Notes under the pieces: generated by a model | Told to the model about the DNA's origin: nothing | Databases searched by the model: none | What the model saw: the letters and a program-made list of their open reading frames with translations, nothing else | NCBI GenBank assembly: GCA_020722685.1 | Contig: DYKH01000054.1 | Location: forward strand, 6,684-34,597 | Length of the DNA: 27,914 nt | Source: Caldithrix sp. | Lineage (GTDB): Bacteria > KSB1 > UBA2214 > DYKH01 | Direction of reading: 5' to 3' | Position numbers and translations under genes: made by a program | Shown: positions 1 to 7,823 of the stretch, in pieces | Layout: each line of letters begins with the position of its first letter | Numbering within the stretch: the first letter of the stretch is position 1

Positions 1-129
1 ACCGGCAAGATGACCGAAGAGGAAGTGAAAGAACGTTATCCGGCTTGGTATAGAAGAGTTGCACATCAAAAAACGAAAGGGCAAGACGAGCATAGGTGGG
101 GGCTTGCCGAGGGTGACCATAAGAAGTAA
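1..129 (+). CDS. C-terminal end of an unidentified protein (partial)
   Basis: An open frame enters from the left edge and ends at TAA 127-129, giving 42 residues of a charged, hydrophilic tail (it contains TEEEVKERYPAWYRR and ends GDHKK). It lies 32 bases before the start of the multiheme cytochrome on the same strand, so the two are probably co-transcribed. The tail has no CXXCH motif or membrane segment and I cannot name the family. A redox partner of the cytochrome is possible, but that is only an inference from position. Confidence 0.5.
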   Translation, partial: TGKMTEEEVKERYPAWYRRVAHQKTKGQDEHRWGLAEGDHKK

Positions 130-161
130 CGATTCATCCAATCACTGCAGGAGACTGGGAG

Positions 162-842
162 ATGTTGCCTCAATATGGGGACTCTACCTTTTCGCAAAAG
201 GCTTTTGCCGTTGGAATGATGCTAAGGAACAGTCTGATTCTTTGCCTTCTCCTCTGCTTGGCGCTTTCGCCCAGGCTTGCATTCGGAGCTGAAGATCAAG
301 ACTGTTACACCTGTCATTCAGATCCCACTCTGGTCGTAGAAAGAAACGGAAAACCGTATTCTTTGTTTGTCCGGGAAGGGACCCTCGCCGGCACGGTGCA
401 TGAAAGTAATGGCTGCGTCTCCTGTCATGTGGATGCGGACGTGCAAGAGTTCCCTCACGATTCGCCGCTGCAGAAGGTTGAGTGCGGCACCTGCCATGAA
501 GATCAGGCCGCCGAGTATGCAAATAGTTTGCATGGAAAGGCGCTGGCCCGTGGCGACCCGGATGCGCCCACCTGCGTAGAGTGTCACGGCAAGCATGTGA
601 TATTGGGGGCGAAGAACCCCAAGTCCCCAACCTATGTGATGAATGTTCCGGCGCTCTGCGGCCGATGCCACCGCGAAGACAGCGAGGTAGCGAAACGGCA
701 CAAGATTGCCGAAAAAGATGTCATCAGCAATTACACCGAGTCCATTCATGGTGAAGGACTTTTTGTCCGGGGACTCATCGTCACCGCTGTCTGTACCAGT
801 TGCCACACTTCCCACAACGTGCTGCCGCATACCGACGCCTGA
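162..842 (+). CDS. Multiheme c-type cytochrome, N-terminal part, ended by an in-frame TGA
   Basis: This 226-residue segment has a Sec signal peptide (hydrophobic core about residues 21-40, ending near AFG-AED) followed by six CXXCH heme-binding motifs (CYTCH, CVSCH, CGTCH, CVECH, CGRCH, CTSCH), so it is exported and carries covalent heme c. The ATG at 162 has AGGAG at 149-153, eight bases upstream; an internal ATG at 216 would give a more usual signal peptide but has no clear ribosome site. The frame stops at TGA 840-842, yet the same frame continues at once with more heme motifs up to 3002. The product therefore looks like the first quarter of a 946-codon protein rather than a complete gene. 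It could be a real truncation, a readthrough or recoding site, or a sequencing or assembly error. Confidence 0.75.
   Translation: MLPQYGDSTFSQKAFAVGMMLRNSLILCLLLCLALSPRLAFGAEDQDCYTCHSDPTLVVERNGKPYSLFVREGTLAGTVHESNGCVSCHVDADVQEFPHDSPLQKVECGTCHEDQAAEYANSLHGKALARGDPDAPTCVECHGKHVILGAKNPKSPTYVMNVPALCGRCHREDSEVAKRHKIAEKDVISNYTESIHGEGLFVRGLIVTAVCTSCHTSHNVLPHTDA
840..842 (+). other. In-frame opal codon inside the cytochrome reading frame
   Basis: TGA is codon 227 of the frame running from 162 to 3002. The protein is internally duplicated, and the flanks LPHTDA and SSINRKNIANTC align without a gap to LPASDP and SSVNAARVGPTC in the second copy, where the matching residue is Asn. The following part has no start of its own: the first ATG, at 879, lies inside the next heme motif (CMQCH). 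TGA serves as an ordinary stop for many genes in this window, so a changed code is not the explanation. Confidence 0.85.
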
Positions 843-3002
843 TCCTCCATTAATCGTAAAAACATCGCCAACACCTGCATGCAATGCCATGCGCAGATCG
901 AAAGCGTGCATCAGCGGGTCATCCGCGGCGAGTTGTGGGAAAAACAGCCGCATGCCATACCGGCTTGTGTCGATTGCCATTCCCCGCATAGAATTCGCCG
1001 AGTGTTCTACGAAGAACGATTCACCAATGATTATTGCTTGGGCTGCCATCTGGATAAAAAGCTCACCAGAACGATGCCGGATGGTCGCATCGATTCCCTC
1101 TATGTTGACAAAAGCACGCTTGAACACTCTGCGCACAATCAGGGCATGGCCTGTGTTAAGTGCCATACCAACGTCAGCCAAAGACAGCAGCCGGTCTGCA
1201 AAGACTCCGGTCCGGTGGATTGCTCCATTTGTCATGCCAAAGAGACAGCCGATTATTCCCAAGGCATACATGGCAAATTGTTCCAGCAAAATGATCCGAA
1301 TGCTCCCTCCTGCACGGACTGCCACGGCACGCACGATATTTTGCCCAAGACGGAGCTGGCTTCGCCGACGTTTCCGCGCAACATCCCGCAGCTTTGCGCC
1401 AAGTGTCATCGAGAAGGAGAAAAGGCCGCAGTTCGATATAAGGGACCGGAAACGCAGGTTGTGGCTCACTATCGTGAAAGCATTCACGGCAAAGGACTGT
1501 TCGAGAGCGGCCTCATGGTGTCCGCCACTTGCACCGACTGCCACCGATCCCACAAAATCCTACCGGCGAGCGATCCCAACTCGAGCGTGAATGCAGCGCG
1601 CGTCGGACCGACGTGCGCAACATGCCACCTGGGGATTTACGAGGACTTTAAGACTTCCATTCATAGCCCAACCGTAGCCAGCACAGACAAAAAGCTACCG
1701 ACTTGTAATAGCTGCCACAAGTCGCATGAGATCGCCCGCGTGGATCGGGATGATTTTCGTAATGAAATTCTGACGCAATGCGGCGGCTGCCACGAAGATG
1801 TCACCGATACGTATTTTGAAACCTACCACGGCAAGTTTTCTAAACTCGGCTACGCCAAAGCCGCCAAGTGCTATGACTGTCATGGCTCACACAAAATTCT
1901 GCCGCCTACCAATGTGGCATCCACGCTCAGCAGGCAAAACATTGTCGAAACTTGCAAAAAATGCCATCCGAATTCGAACAGAAAATTTACCGGCTATCTG
2001 ACGCATGCCACGCATCATAATCGCTTCAAATACCCTGTTCTTTATTACACATTTTGGACGATGACATTCTTGATCATCGGGGTCTTTGCCTTCTTCGGGC
2101 TGCACACCCTGATGTGGATTCCCCGTTCGGTTCGCGAACGCATCAAGCTGAAGGAGCGATTAAAAGAAAGCTCGAAGCAATACATGGTACGTTTTGGTGT
2201 ATTCCCGCGTATCCTGCACCTGATGGTCATTGTCAGCTTTTTCGGCCTGGCATTGACAGGAATGTCCATCAAGTTTTCCGGCTTTGACTGGGCGCTGGCT
2301 ATCAACCACTTTTTCGGCGGCGTGGAGACAGCCGGACTGATCCACCGCCTGTGCGCACTGATCACGTTTCTCTATTTCGGACTGCATTTCGTTCTAATCT
2401 ATCAAAACGCAAAAAAAGAAAAAATGGGCCTGTGGAAGTTCATCACCAGCCCGGAAGGATTGCTGCCCAACAAGCGTGACATCAAAGAATACTTTCAAAC
2501 CATCCTCTGGTTTTTAGGTAAAAAGGAAGCTCCCAATTATGGCCGCTGGACCTATTGGGAAAAGTTCGATTATTTCGCCGTTTTCTGGGGAGTCGCCATC
2601 ATCGGCTCCACCGGGCTACTACTGTGGTTCTCAACCTTCTTTACCCGATTTCTGCCCGGCTACCTCATCAACGTGGCCACCATCATCCACAGCGATGAAG
2701 CGTTATTGGCGACTGGATTCATTTTCACGGTGCACTTTTTCAACACCCATTTTCGGCCGCAAAAATTTCCTATGGATCAGGTCATCTTTACCGGCAAGGT
2801 GCCCTTCGAAGAATGGAAACACGAAAGACCACGAGAATACCAATTGCTGCAAGAGAGCGGTAAACTCCACGAACATCTCGATAAGACTCCGCCTTCGCGC
2901 CGGCTCTACCTTACCTCTCGCATCTTTGGATTTTTCTTCCTCTTCTTGGGCTTTGCCTTGGTAGGGCTCATTATCTGGGCCATGCTCTTCCAGTATAGAT
3001 AG
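843..3002 (+). CDS. Multiheme cytochrome c with C-terminal b-type membrane domain (continuation after the TGA)
   Basis: The open frame after the TGA holds 13 CXXCH motifs (CMQCH, CVDCH, CLGCH, CVKCH, CSICH, CTDCH, CAKCH, CTDCH, CATCH, CNSCH, CGGCH, CYDCH, CKKCH), then about six transmembrane helices with histidines placed like heme-b ligands (RILHLM, GLIHRL, GLHFVL, TVHFFNTH). With the six motifs before the TGA the full protein would bind 19 c-type hemes. Cytochrome-b561 or formate-dehydrogenase-gamma-like membrane parts of this kind exchange electrons with quinones, so this is probably a quinone-linked electron conduit into the periplasm. No ATG, GTG or TTG with a ribosome site exists between 843 and the first heme motif, and on its own the fragment would lack a signal peptide. 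It therefore makes sense only as part of the upstream frame. The exact redox partner is unknown. Confidence 0.75.
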   Translation, partial: SSINRKNIANTCMQCHAQIESVHQRVIRGELWEKQPHAIPACVDCHSPHRIRRVFYEERFTNDYCLGCHLDKKLTRTMPDGRIDSLYVDKSTLEHSAHNQGMACVKCHTNVSQRQQPVCKDSGPVDCSICHAKETADYSQGIHGKLFQQNDPNAPSCTDCHGTHDILPKTELASPTFPRNIPQLCAKCHREGEKAAVRYKGPETQVVAHYRESIHGKGLFESGLMVSATCTDCHRSHKILPASDPNSSVNAARVGPTCATCHLGIYEDFKTSIHSPTVASTDKKLPTCNSCHKSHEIARVDRDDFRNEILTQCGGCHEDVTDTYFETYHGKFSKLGYAKAAKCYDCHGSHKILPPTNVASTLSRQNIVETCKKCHPNSNRKFTGYLTHATHHNRFKYPVLYYTFWTMTFLIIGVFAFFGLHTLMWIPRSVRERIKLKERLKESSKQYMVRFGVFPRILHLMVIVSFFGLALTGMSIKFSGFDWALAINHFFGGVETAGLIHRLCALITFLYFGLHFVLIYQNAKKEKMGLWKFITSPEGLLPNKRDIKEYFQTILWFLGKKEAPNYGRWTYWEKFDYFAVFWGVAIIGSTGLLLWFSTFFTRFLPGYLINVATIIHSDEALLATGFIFTVHFFNTHFRPQKFPMDQVIFTGKVPFEEWKHERPREYQLLQESGKLHEHLDKTPPSRRLYLTSRIFGFFFLFLGFALVGLIIWAMLFQYR

Positions 3003-3077
3003 AACGGCGATAATCGAGAGGATTCGCAGATCGCTTATGACTAAAGTCGTTGGGTGAGTATCAAGGAGTGTTCAGTG

Positions 3078-3113
3078 AAAATGCGCACCGTCCAATTGGA
3101 CAGGGCGCATTTT
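3078..3113. terminator. Bidirectional intrinsic terminator between convergent genes
   Basis: The arms AAAATGCGC (3078-3086) and GCGCATTTT (3105-3113) are perfect reverse complements, and the palindrome GTCCAATTGGAC sits inside the loop. T-tracts occur on both strands. The hairpin lies between the end of the cytochrome frame (3002, +) and the end of the thioredoxin-domain gene (3132, -), so it can end transcription in both directions. Confidence 0.8.
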
Positions 3114-3131
3114 CTTTGCTGGAGGGTACCG

Positions 3132-5192
3132 TCAATCTTGTAGCAAAAGCTCCAGCTCAGCAACTGAAGCGGCGGGCTGCTTGCACATAAAATGCTCGCA
3201 CACGTAGGCCAAGGGCTGGCCATTGCGGGCTGTCTTATCGCTGAGGTGCGGAAAATCCTCCTTCACGGCCTCGGTGCCATCGTTGCAGAGGAACTCGGTC
3301 CGGGGCAAGAAATGGCGGTGAATACTACGCAGCATCTCTTCCGCCGGCGCGCTTTGTGGATCCCCGGCCAAGACGATCTGCCGCGCCGGGCCTATTGCAT
3401 ACTCATAGGCGATCAGCATTTCCGAATAAGCTTGGGGATAGCGACCGAGATGTTCGGCAAAGCTCTCCAAGGCCTGCATAGCTTGTCGGTGATAAGCCTG
3501 ATCGCCGGTGACGTTCGCAAAACGGAGAAGATTTCGTATCATCACCGAGTTGCCGGAAGGAGTGGCATTGTCGAATGGATTCTTGCTGCGGGCGATCAAA
3601 TCGGGTTGCGCTTCGGCGGTAAAATAGAAACCACCCTGAGGATCGGCAAAAAGCCTGTTCGCCTCTTCCAGCAACTCTTTTGCCCAGTCATACCATTCCA
3701 AGTGCAGGCTCACTTGAAAGAGATCGAGCAGCCCGGAAATCAAGAAAGCGTAATCGGAAAGAAATCCTTCCAGCTTTGCCTGGCCTTGCCGGTAAGAGTG
3801 CAGCAGTCTGTCCCGTCGATAAAGATTGCTTTTCAGAAATCGCGCCGTCTTCTCTGCCGTCAAGAGATATTTTTGCTCTCCCGACAAGCGAAAACCCAAA
3901 GCAAAGGCCGACAGCATTAGCCCATTCCAATCGGTCAACACCTTATCGTCCAAGAGTGGAGCAATGCGCTTTTCCCGCACTCGCAGCAGCCGCATCTTGG
4001 ATTCCTCCATCTTGCTGGCGAAAGCATCCTCCGTCAAATTGAATTCCTCGGCGACGTAACGCCACTCTCGCGGGCGATAGAGAATATTGGCCCCTTCCCA
4101 GTTGCCTTCAAAAGAAGCGCCGTATGCCCTGCTAAATAGTTCCGTATTCCCGCCCAGGGCGGACTGCAATTCATTCCATTCCCAAACGTAATACGCACCC
4201 TCCCGGCCTTCCGAGTCGGCGTCTTCTGCCGAGAAGAATCCTCCCAACGGCCCCGTCATTCGCGTTAGGACGTAATTCAGCGTCTCCTCGGCAATGTTTC
4301 GATAAGTCACCTTCCGGGTGAGCAAATACGCTTCGGCATAAGCCCGCACCAGGAGAGCCTGATCATAGAGCATTTTTTCAAAGTGCGGGACCAGCCAGCG
4401 CTCATCGGTCGAGTAACGATGGAATCCACCGCCCAAATGGTCGTAGATGCCTCCCGCAGCCATGCTTTGCAGGGATTTTTCCACCATTTCCAGCGCTTCC
4501 GGTCGGCTCCCATTTTGGTAAAGAAGCAACAGGAGTGACAGCTCCATGGCATGGGGAAATTTGGGCGCCAACCCAAATCCGCCGTGGCGCACATCAAAGG
4601 AGCGTCTGGCAAGGTTGAAAGCCTCCTGCAAAAGCTGTGGAGAAAGCTGCTTCCCAGCGGCTTGGATTTGCATGGATTGTTGGATTCGCTCGCTAATCTC
4701 TGCGGCGCTCTCGACGACTCTTCCTTGTTGATCTTTCCACGCCTCCGCCAACGAGAGCAGGACGCGCTTAAAACCAGGCCGACCACGATAATCTTCGGGT
4801 GGAAAATAGGTGCCGCCAAAAAACGGCTTCAAGTTCGGAGTCAGCCAGACCGATAGGGGCCAACCGCCGCTGCCAGTGAGAGCTTGAACAGCGGTCATGT
4901 GGATCTCATCAATTTCAGGATGCTCTTCCCGATCGACTTTGATATTGATGAAATTCTGATTCATGATCGCAGCGATACCTTCGTCGGCAAAGCATTCGTG
5001 CGCCATCACATGACACCAATGGCAGGACGAATAGCCGATGGACAAGAAAATCGGTTTGTTCTCCGTCCTTGCCCTGTTCAATGCTTCAGGGCCCCATTCG
5101 TACCAGTGCACGGGATTGTCGGCATGCTGCAAAAGGTAAGGGCTGCTTGCCTCAGCCAAATGATTTCGGTTCGTACTCGATGTGTCTTGCAT
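3132..5192 (-). CDS. Thioredoxin-domain protein, DUF255/YyaL (SSP411) family
   Basis: A 686-residue protein with the typical family opening (residues 11-30, HLAEASSPYLLQHADNPV). A thioredoxin-like fold follows with the CHWC pair at residues 57-60, and then a long alpha/alpha-barrel (N-acylglucosamine-epimerase or cellulase-like) region. Length and order match bacterial YyaL and the eukaryotic SPATA20 relatives. The biochemical role of the family is not settled; a thiol-redox or sugar-related role is usually proposed. The frame is open further upstream, but the start at 5192 is preferred: AGGG lies just upstream and the remaining N-terminus begins as in relatives. It is divergent from the HMA gene and convergent with the cytochrome, so it is probably a single-gene unit. 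Confidence 0.9.
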   Translation of the reverse strand: MQDTSSTNRNHLAEASSPYLLQHADNPVHWYEWGPEALNRARTENKPIFLSIGYSSCHWCHVMAHECFADEGIAAIMNQNFINIKVDREEHPEIDEIHMTAVQALTGSGGWPLSVWLTPNLKPFFGGTYFPPEDYRGRPGFKRVLLSLAEAWKDQQGRVVESAAEISERIQQSMQIQAAGKQLSPQLLQEAFNLARRSFDVRHGGFGLAPKFPHAMELSLLLLLYQNGSRPEALEMVEKSLQSMAAGGIYDHLGGGFHRYSTDERWLVPHFEKMLYDQALLVRAYAEAYLLTRKVTYRNIAEETLNYVLTRMTGPLGGFFSAEDADSEGREGAYYVWEWNELQSALGGNTELFSRAYGASFEGNWEGANILYRPREWRYVAEEFNLTEDAFASKMEESKMRLLRVREKRIAPLLDDKVLTDWNGLMLSAFALGFRLSGEQKYLLTAEKTARFLKSNLYRRDRLLHSYRQGQAKLEGFLSDYAFLISGLLDLFQVSLHLEWYDWAKELLEEANRLFADPQGGFYFTAEAQPDLIARSKNPFDNATPSGNSVMIRNLLRFANVTGDQAYHRQAMQALESFAEHLGRYPQAYSEMLIAYEYAIGPARQIVLAGDPQSAPAEEMLRSIHRHFLPRTEFLCNDGTEAVKEDFPHLSDKTARNGQPLAYVCEHFMCKQPAASVAELELLLQD

Positions 5193-5361
5193 TTTGCCCT
5201 GAAATTCAAAAGTTCTCCCTTGATAACTTTTTGCTGGAGAGAAAAATTCCGAGGCAAGCCACCAAGGGGAATAACATCGTTGGGGTCGGTGTTCCGATGT
5301 CCACAATTTCCGCTACGGGGAAATGAAATAACTGTGTGTGGATCAATTAAGGAGAAACGCT

Positions 5362-5754
5362 ATGAAGAATATTCTCAGTTTGACTTTAGTGGCAACCATG
5401 GCATTCAGCGTGGTTACTGCTGTCAGTGCCGCTGAATACAGAACGGTTGGTTTAAAGATAGATGGAATGACCTGTGGGTCATGCGTCGACAAAGTTCAAA
5501 CCTCTTTGAAGAAAGTTGAAGGAGTCAAAGAGGCCGAAGTAACGTTAGCAACGCATACCGCCAAGGTAGTCTACGATCCAAGCAAAACCGACGAAAAAGC
5601 CTTAAAAGGCTCGGTAAGCACCGCAGGATTCAAAGTAAGTGAAGTCAAGGCGTGGGATAAGAGCATGGGCGCCAAGTCCGAGTCTTCCGAGAAATCCGGC
5701 TGTTGCGGCGGGGGCACATGCGCCGATAAGGCGAGCAAAAAACAACCTATCTGA
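5362..5754 (+). CDS. Exported heavy-metal-associated (HMA/MerP-like) protein
   Basis: A 130-residue protein with a Sec signal peptide (about 1-23, ending AVSAA) and one HMA domain. The metal-binding loop MTCGSC has Cys38 and Cys41, and a cysteine-rich tail CCGGGTC has Cys114, 115 and 120. HMA domains bind soft metals such as Cu(I) or Hg(II) through the CxxC pair, so a periplasmic metal-binding or carrier role is likely. The tail would add a second thiolate site. The ATG at 5362 has AAGGAGA at 5349-5355, six bases upstream. No P-type ATPase or metal regulator lies next to it, so the metal and its partner cannot be told from context. The gene has its own terminator. Confidence 0.88.
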   Translation: MKNILSLTLVATMAFSVVTAVSAAEYRTVGLKIDGMTCGSCVDKVQTSLKKVEGVKEAEVTLATHTAKVVYDPSKTDEKALKGSVSTAGFKVSEVKAWDKSMGAKSESSEKSGCCGGGTCADKASKKQPI

Positions 5755-5770
5755 GAGCTTGATCGAATGG

Positions 5771-5806
5771 AAAGGCGAGTCGCGTTGGCGGCCCGCCTTT
5801 TTTATT
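5771..5806 (+). terminator. Intrinsic terminator after the HMA gene
   Basis: The arms AAAGGCG (5771-5777) and CGCCTTT (5794-5800) pair perfectly and are followed by a run of T through 5803 and more T after one A. The hairpin starts 16 bases after the HMA stop codon, and the T-tract lies on the + strand. Confidence 0.8.
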
Positions 5807-5881
5807 TTTAGGAATTGTGGAGTTTTACCATAAACGGGCGCGTCCCCGAAGCTCCCGCAAAGGTACAGTCCGCGCCACTGC

Positions 5882-6514
5882 TCATGGATTCTGAACAGGG
5901 GGCGCCGGTTCAAGTCCCACCAAATCTTTATAGGCAAACGCGATGGCCGCAAAACACAACGGGGTCGTCACCAGTACGCCAACCAGACAAGCCAGAATGC
6001 CGATGAGCATGATGATGGTCAAAAGAATGACGAAAGTGCTCATCTCAAAAAGGTGGTTCTTGATGACCTTGCGGCTGGCTTCCATGGCCGCCCAAAAATC
6101 CAGGTTTTTTTCTACGATGAACGCAAAGGTGAACAGATAGAGCGCGGTTAGAATGATTCCCGGTATGATGAAAAAGACGAAACCGACCAGGACAAAAACG
6201 TCGATCAGGATGTTGGCTATGACCGCCGCAATCAAAAAGTTAAAGCCCTTGCCGATGTCACCGATCGTCGCCGGAAGCCCGCGCATCCTTTGAAATAGAA
6301 CATAGAACAGGCCGACCCTCAGGGGGCCATCGACAATGAAACCGCCAATACCCGTGCCCGAAGCAACGATGACTACGGCCAGGTAGATGATTCCCAACAT
6401 GAGGTAGAAACCAATATCGGAGAAAATGAGGTCCCAACCTTGACTGATCCATTTCCCCATGTTCACTTGCGGGGTTGCGACATAAGCCGGTTGGCTCGTC
6501 GAATCGATATTCAT
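5882..6514 (-). CDS. Polytopic integral membrane protein, YciC/GDPD-membrane-domain-like
   Basis: A 210-residue protein with about five or six hydrophobic helices separated by short polar loops. The N-terminus carries the pattern WISQGWDLIFSD, and after it comes a PGIILTALYLF...VEKNLDFWAAMEASRKV segment, as seen in bacterial membrane proteins with DUF975-, YciC- or glycerophosphodiester-phosphodiesterase-membrane-domain architecture. Those proteins have no agreed function. The ATG is led by AAGGAGGAAG, a very strong ribosome site. The gene is last in a loose run of three minus-strand envelope genes; the gap to the previous one is about 190 bases, so a shared transcript is possible but not shown. 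Confidence 0.7.
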   Translation of the reverse strand: MNIDSTSQPAYVATPQVNMGKWISQGWDLIFSDIGFYLMLGIIYLAVVIVASGTGIGGFIVDGPLRVGLFYVLFQRMRGLPATIGDIGKGFNFLIAAVIANILIDVFVLVGFVFFIIPGIILTALYLFTFAFIVEKNLDFWAAMEASRKVIKNHLFEMSTFVILLTIIMLIGILACLVGVLVTTPLCFAAIAFAYKDLVGLEPAPPVQNP

Positions 6515-6705
6515 GCTGCCTTCCTCCTTGATTAAGTGTGCATGACTTGTACCCCCTCAATGTCGAACAAAGATTAGCTTATAGGAGCGACAAAGTCAAG
6601 CGGCTTTTCCCGTACGATTCTGATTCAGCGGCTGCGCCGGAAAGCTGTCCTTCAGATTGAGCTCGGCATGTACGAACCTGCGCCGCTCACCGCTCCGATT
6701 CTCTG

Positions 6706-7578
6706 TTATTCGTCCTCGTCTCTTTCGACTCTAATTCTCAACTCGCCGATCCCGGTCGAGATCAAAAGGTAAAGCGACTTGTCATTCTCCCGGTAGTTTT
6801 CTGAGTAGTAGTATTTGCCGCGTTGCTCGAACCAGCGGGGATACTTGACTTCGGAAAGAAAGAGGAATTTGGAGACGCGCATTTTCGTCCCAACTTTTTC
6901 CGGCACGGTGATCGTCGTTTCGCCAATATCGAGGTCGATGCGCGCCATGGCCCGGTCGATTTTCTCGCCGCTAAAATCTATCTTCATCTCACCGATGCCG
7001 CCGTTGATGTCGGCCTCCTCAAAGTTTGCATTGCCGAGATGAAGTAAAGAGGTCTCCCCGACTTTGACGTTGACGTCGAAAGTGTTTAATTTGGCACGAT
7101 TGGGTTCGTCAAAATCCACCGTTACTTCGCCGGCCAAATTTCTGAGTTCGAAATTGCGCAGGTGCAAATCTCCCAAGATCATTTCAATTTCCCCGGCTTT
7201 GATCGAGGCCCTCAGATCGATATCAGGCTCTTTTGGCAGCTCGATGGTCACTTCGGCATGATCCGGTCCGTCGCCGTGCTTTTTGAACATACCCCAATTC
7301 TCGAAATCCAAATTGACCTCCAATTCCCCGTGCCGCTCGTCAAAGCGGACGTCGCCTTCACATTTGTCTTTCGAGTATTCCATCAGCACATGGCATTCAT
7401 CGCCGGAGTCATTGCGCACGATCCTGACTTCACCTCCATCTACCTCCAGATCCAGCTTTAGCTCGCCTCCTCGAATCCGGTAGTTTTCGTCGATGATTAC
7501 GGTGTCTTCTTGACTCATTGCCAAACCCGCCAAGCAGAGTACCCCAAAGAGAACGGACGTTATTTTCTGGCAAATCAT
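6706..7578 (-). CDS. Exported toast-rack/DUF4097-like beta-helical protein
   Basis: A 290-residue protein with a Sec signal peptide (about residues 1-22) and then an acidic, repeat-rich body of short beta strands (for example ELKLDLEVDGGEVRI, ASIKAGEIEMILGDL, NVKVGETSLLHLG, DLDIGETTITVPE). Regular alternation of Gly-Glu turns and hydrophobic strands is typical of toast-rack, LiaF-like and DUF4097 proteins. These form extracytoplasmic beta-helices thought to act as scaffolds or sensors. The ATG at 7578 has GGGAGG just upstream; an in-frame TTG four codons earlier lies inside that ribosome site and is less likely. The substrate is unknown. Confidence 0.7.
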   Translation of the reverse strand: MICQKITSVLFGVLCLAGLAMSQEDTVIIDENYRIRGGELKLDLEVDGGEVRIVRNDSGDECHVLMEYSKDKCEGDVRFDERHGELEVNLDFENWGMFKKHGDGPDHAEVTIELPKEPDIDLRASIKAGEIEMILGDLHLRNFELRNLAGEVTVDFDEPNRAKLNTFDVNVKVGETSLLHLGNANFEEADINGGIGEMKIDFSGEKIDRAMARIDLDIGETTITVPEKVGTKMRVSKFLFLSEVKYPRWFEQRGKYYYSENYRENDKSLYLLISTGIGELRIRVERDEDE

Positions 7579-7685
7579 AGTACCTCCCAAGCTTGATTAT
7601 TTTTGCCCTATCCTACGGGAAATTACCGGAAAAGTTTGCTGATAACTTATCATTTTGGTGGGGAAGGAAGATAGCGGTCAGCGGT

Positions 7686-7774
7686 CAACAGTCGGCGGTC
7701 AGTCATCAAGAAACGTCAGTGAGCAAAAAGACCTTGTAATTGCCAAATCGGACGGCTGACCGCCGACTGCTGTT
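7686..7774. repeat. Imperfect inverted repeat built on a GCGGTCA-type word
   Basis: CAACAGTCGGCGGTCAG (7686-7702) and CTGACCGCCGACTGCTGTT (7756-7774) are reverse complements apart from a short insertion. The left arm is preceded by further copies of the word GCGGTCA (from about 7674). It lies between the toast-rack gene and the barrel gene; there is no T-tract, so it is not a clear terminator. Confidence 0.65.
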
Positions 7775-7823
7775 AGCGCGGGGCCACATTCATGGCAATG
7801 GCTTGGAACAACTCGCGGGCCGG

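Noticed and set aside
843..910. Bacterial SECIS-like hairpin after the TGA (GCATG/CATGC around 878-894)
   Set aside because: The stem is only five pairs, lies about 35 bases after the TGA, and is explained by the CMQCH codons; it is not enough to claim selenocysteine.
318..1553. Long minus-strand open frame opposite the cytochrome
   Set aside because: It mirrors the cytochrome codons, has no ribosome site or recognisable product, and crosses the region where the plus strand clearly codes for heme motifs.
5193..5361. Possible MerR/CueR-type operator before the HMA gene
   Set aside because: The TTTTTGCTGGAGAG word lacks the dyad symmetry and the promoter boxes expected for such a site.
5900..5925. 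GGTTCAAGTCCC, resembling a tRNA T-loop
   Set aside because: It lies within the coding end of the membrane protein, and no acceptor, D or anticodon stems can be folded around it.
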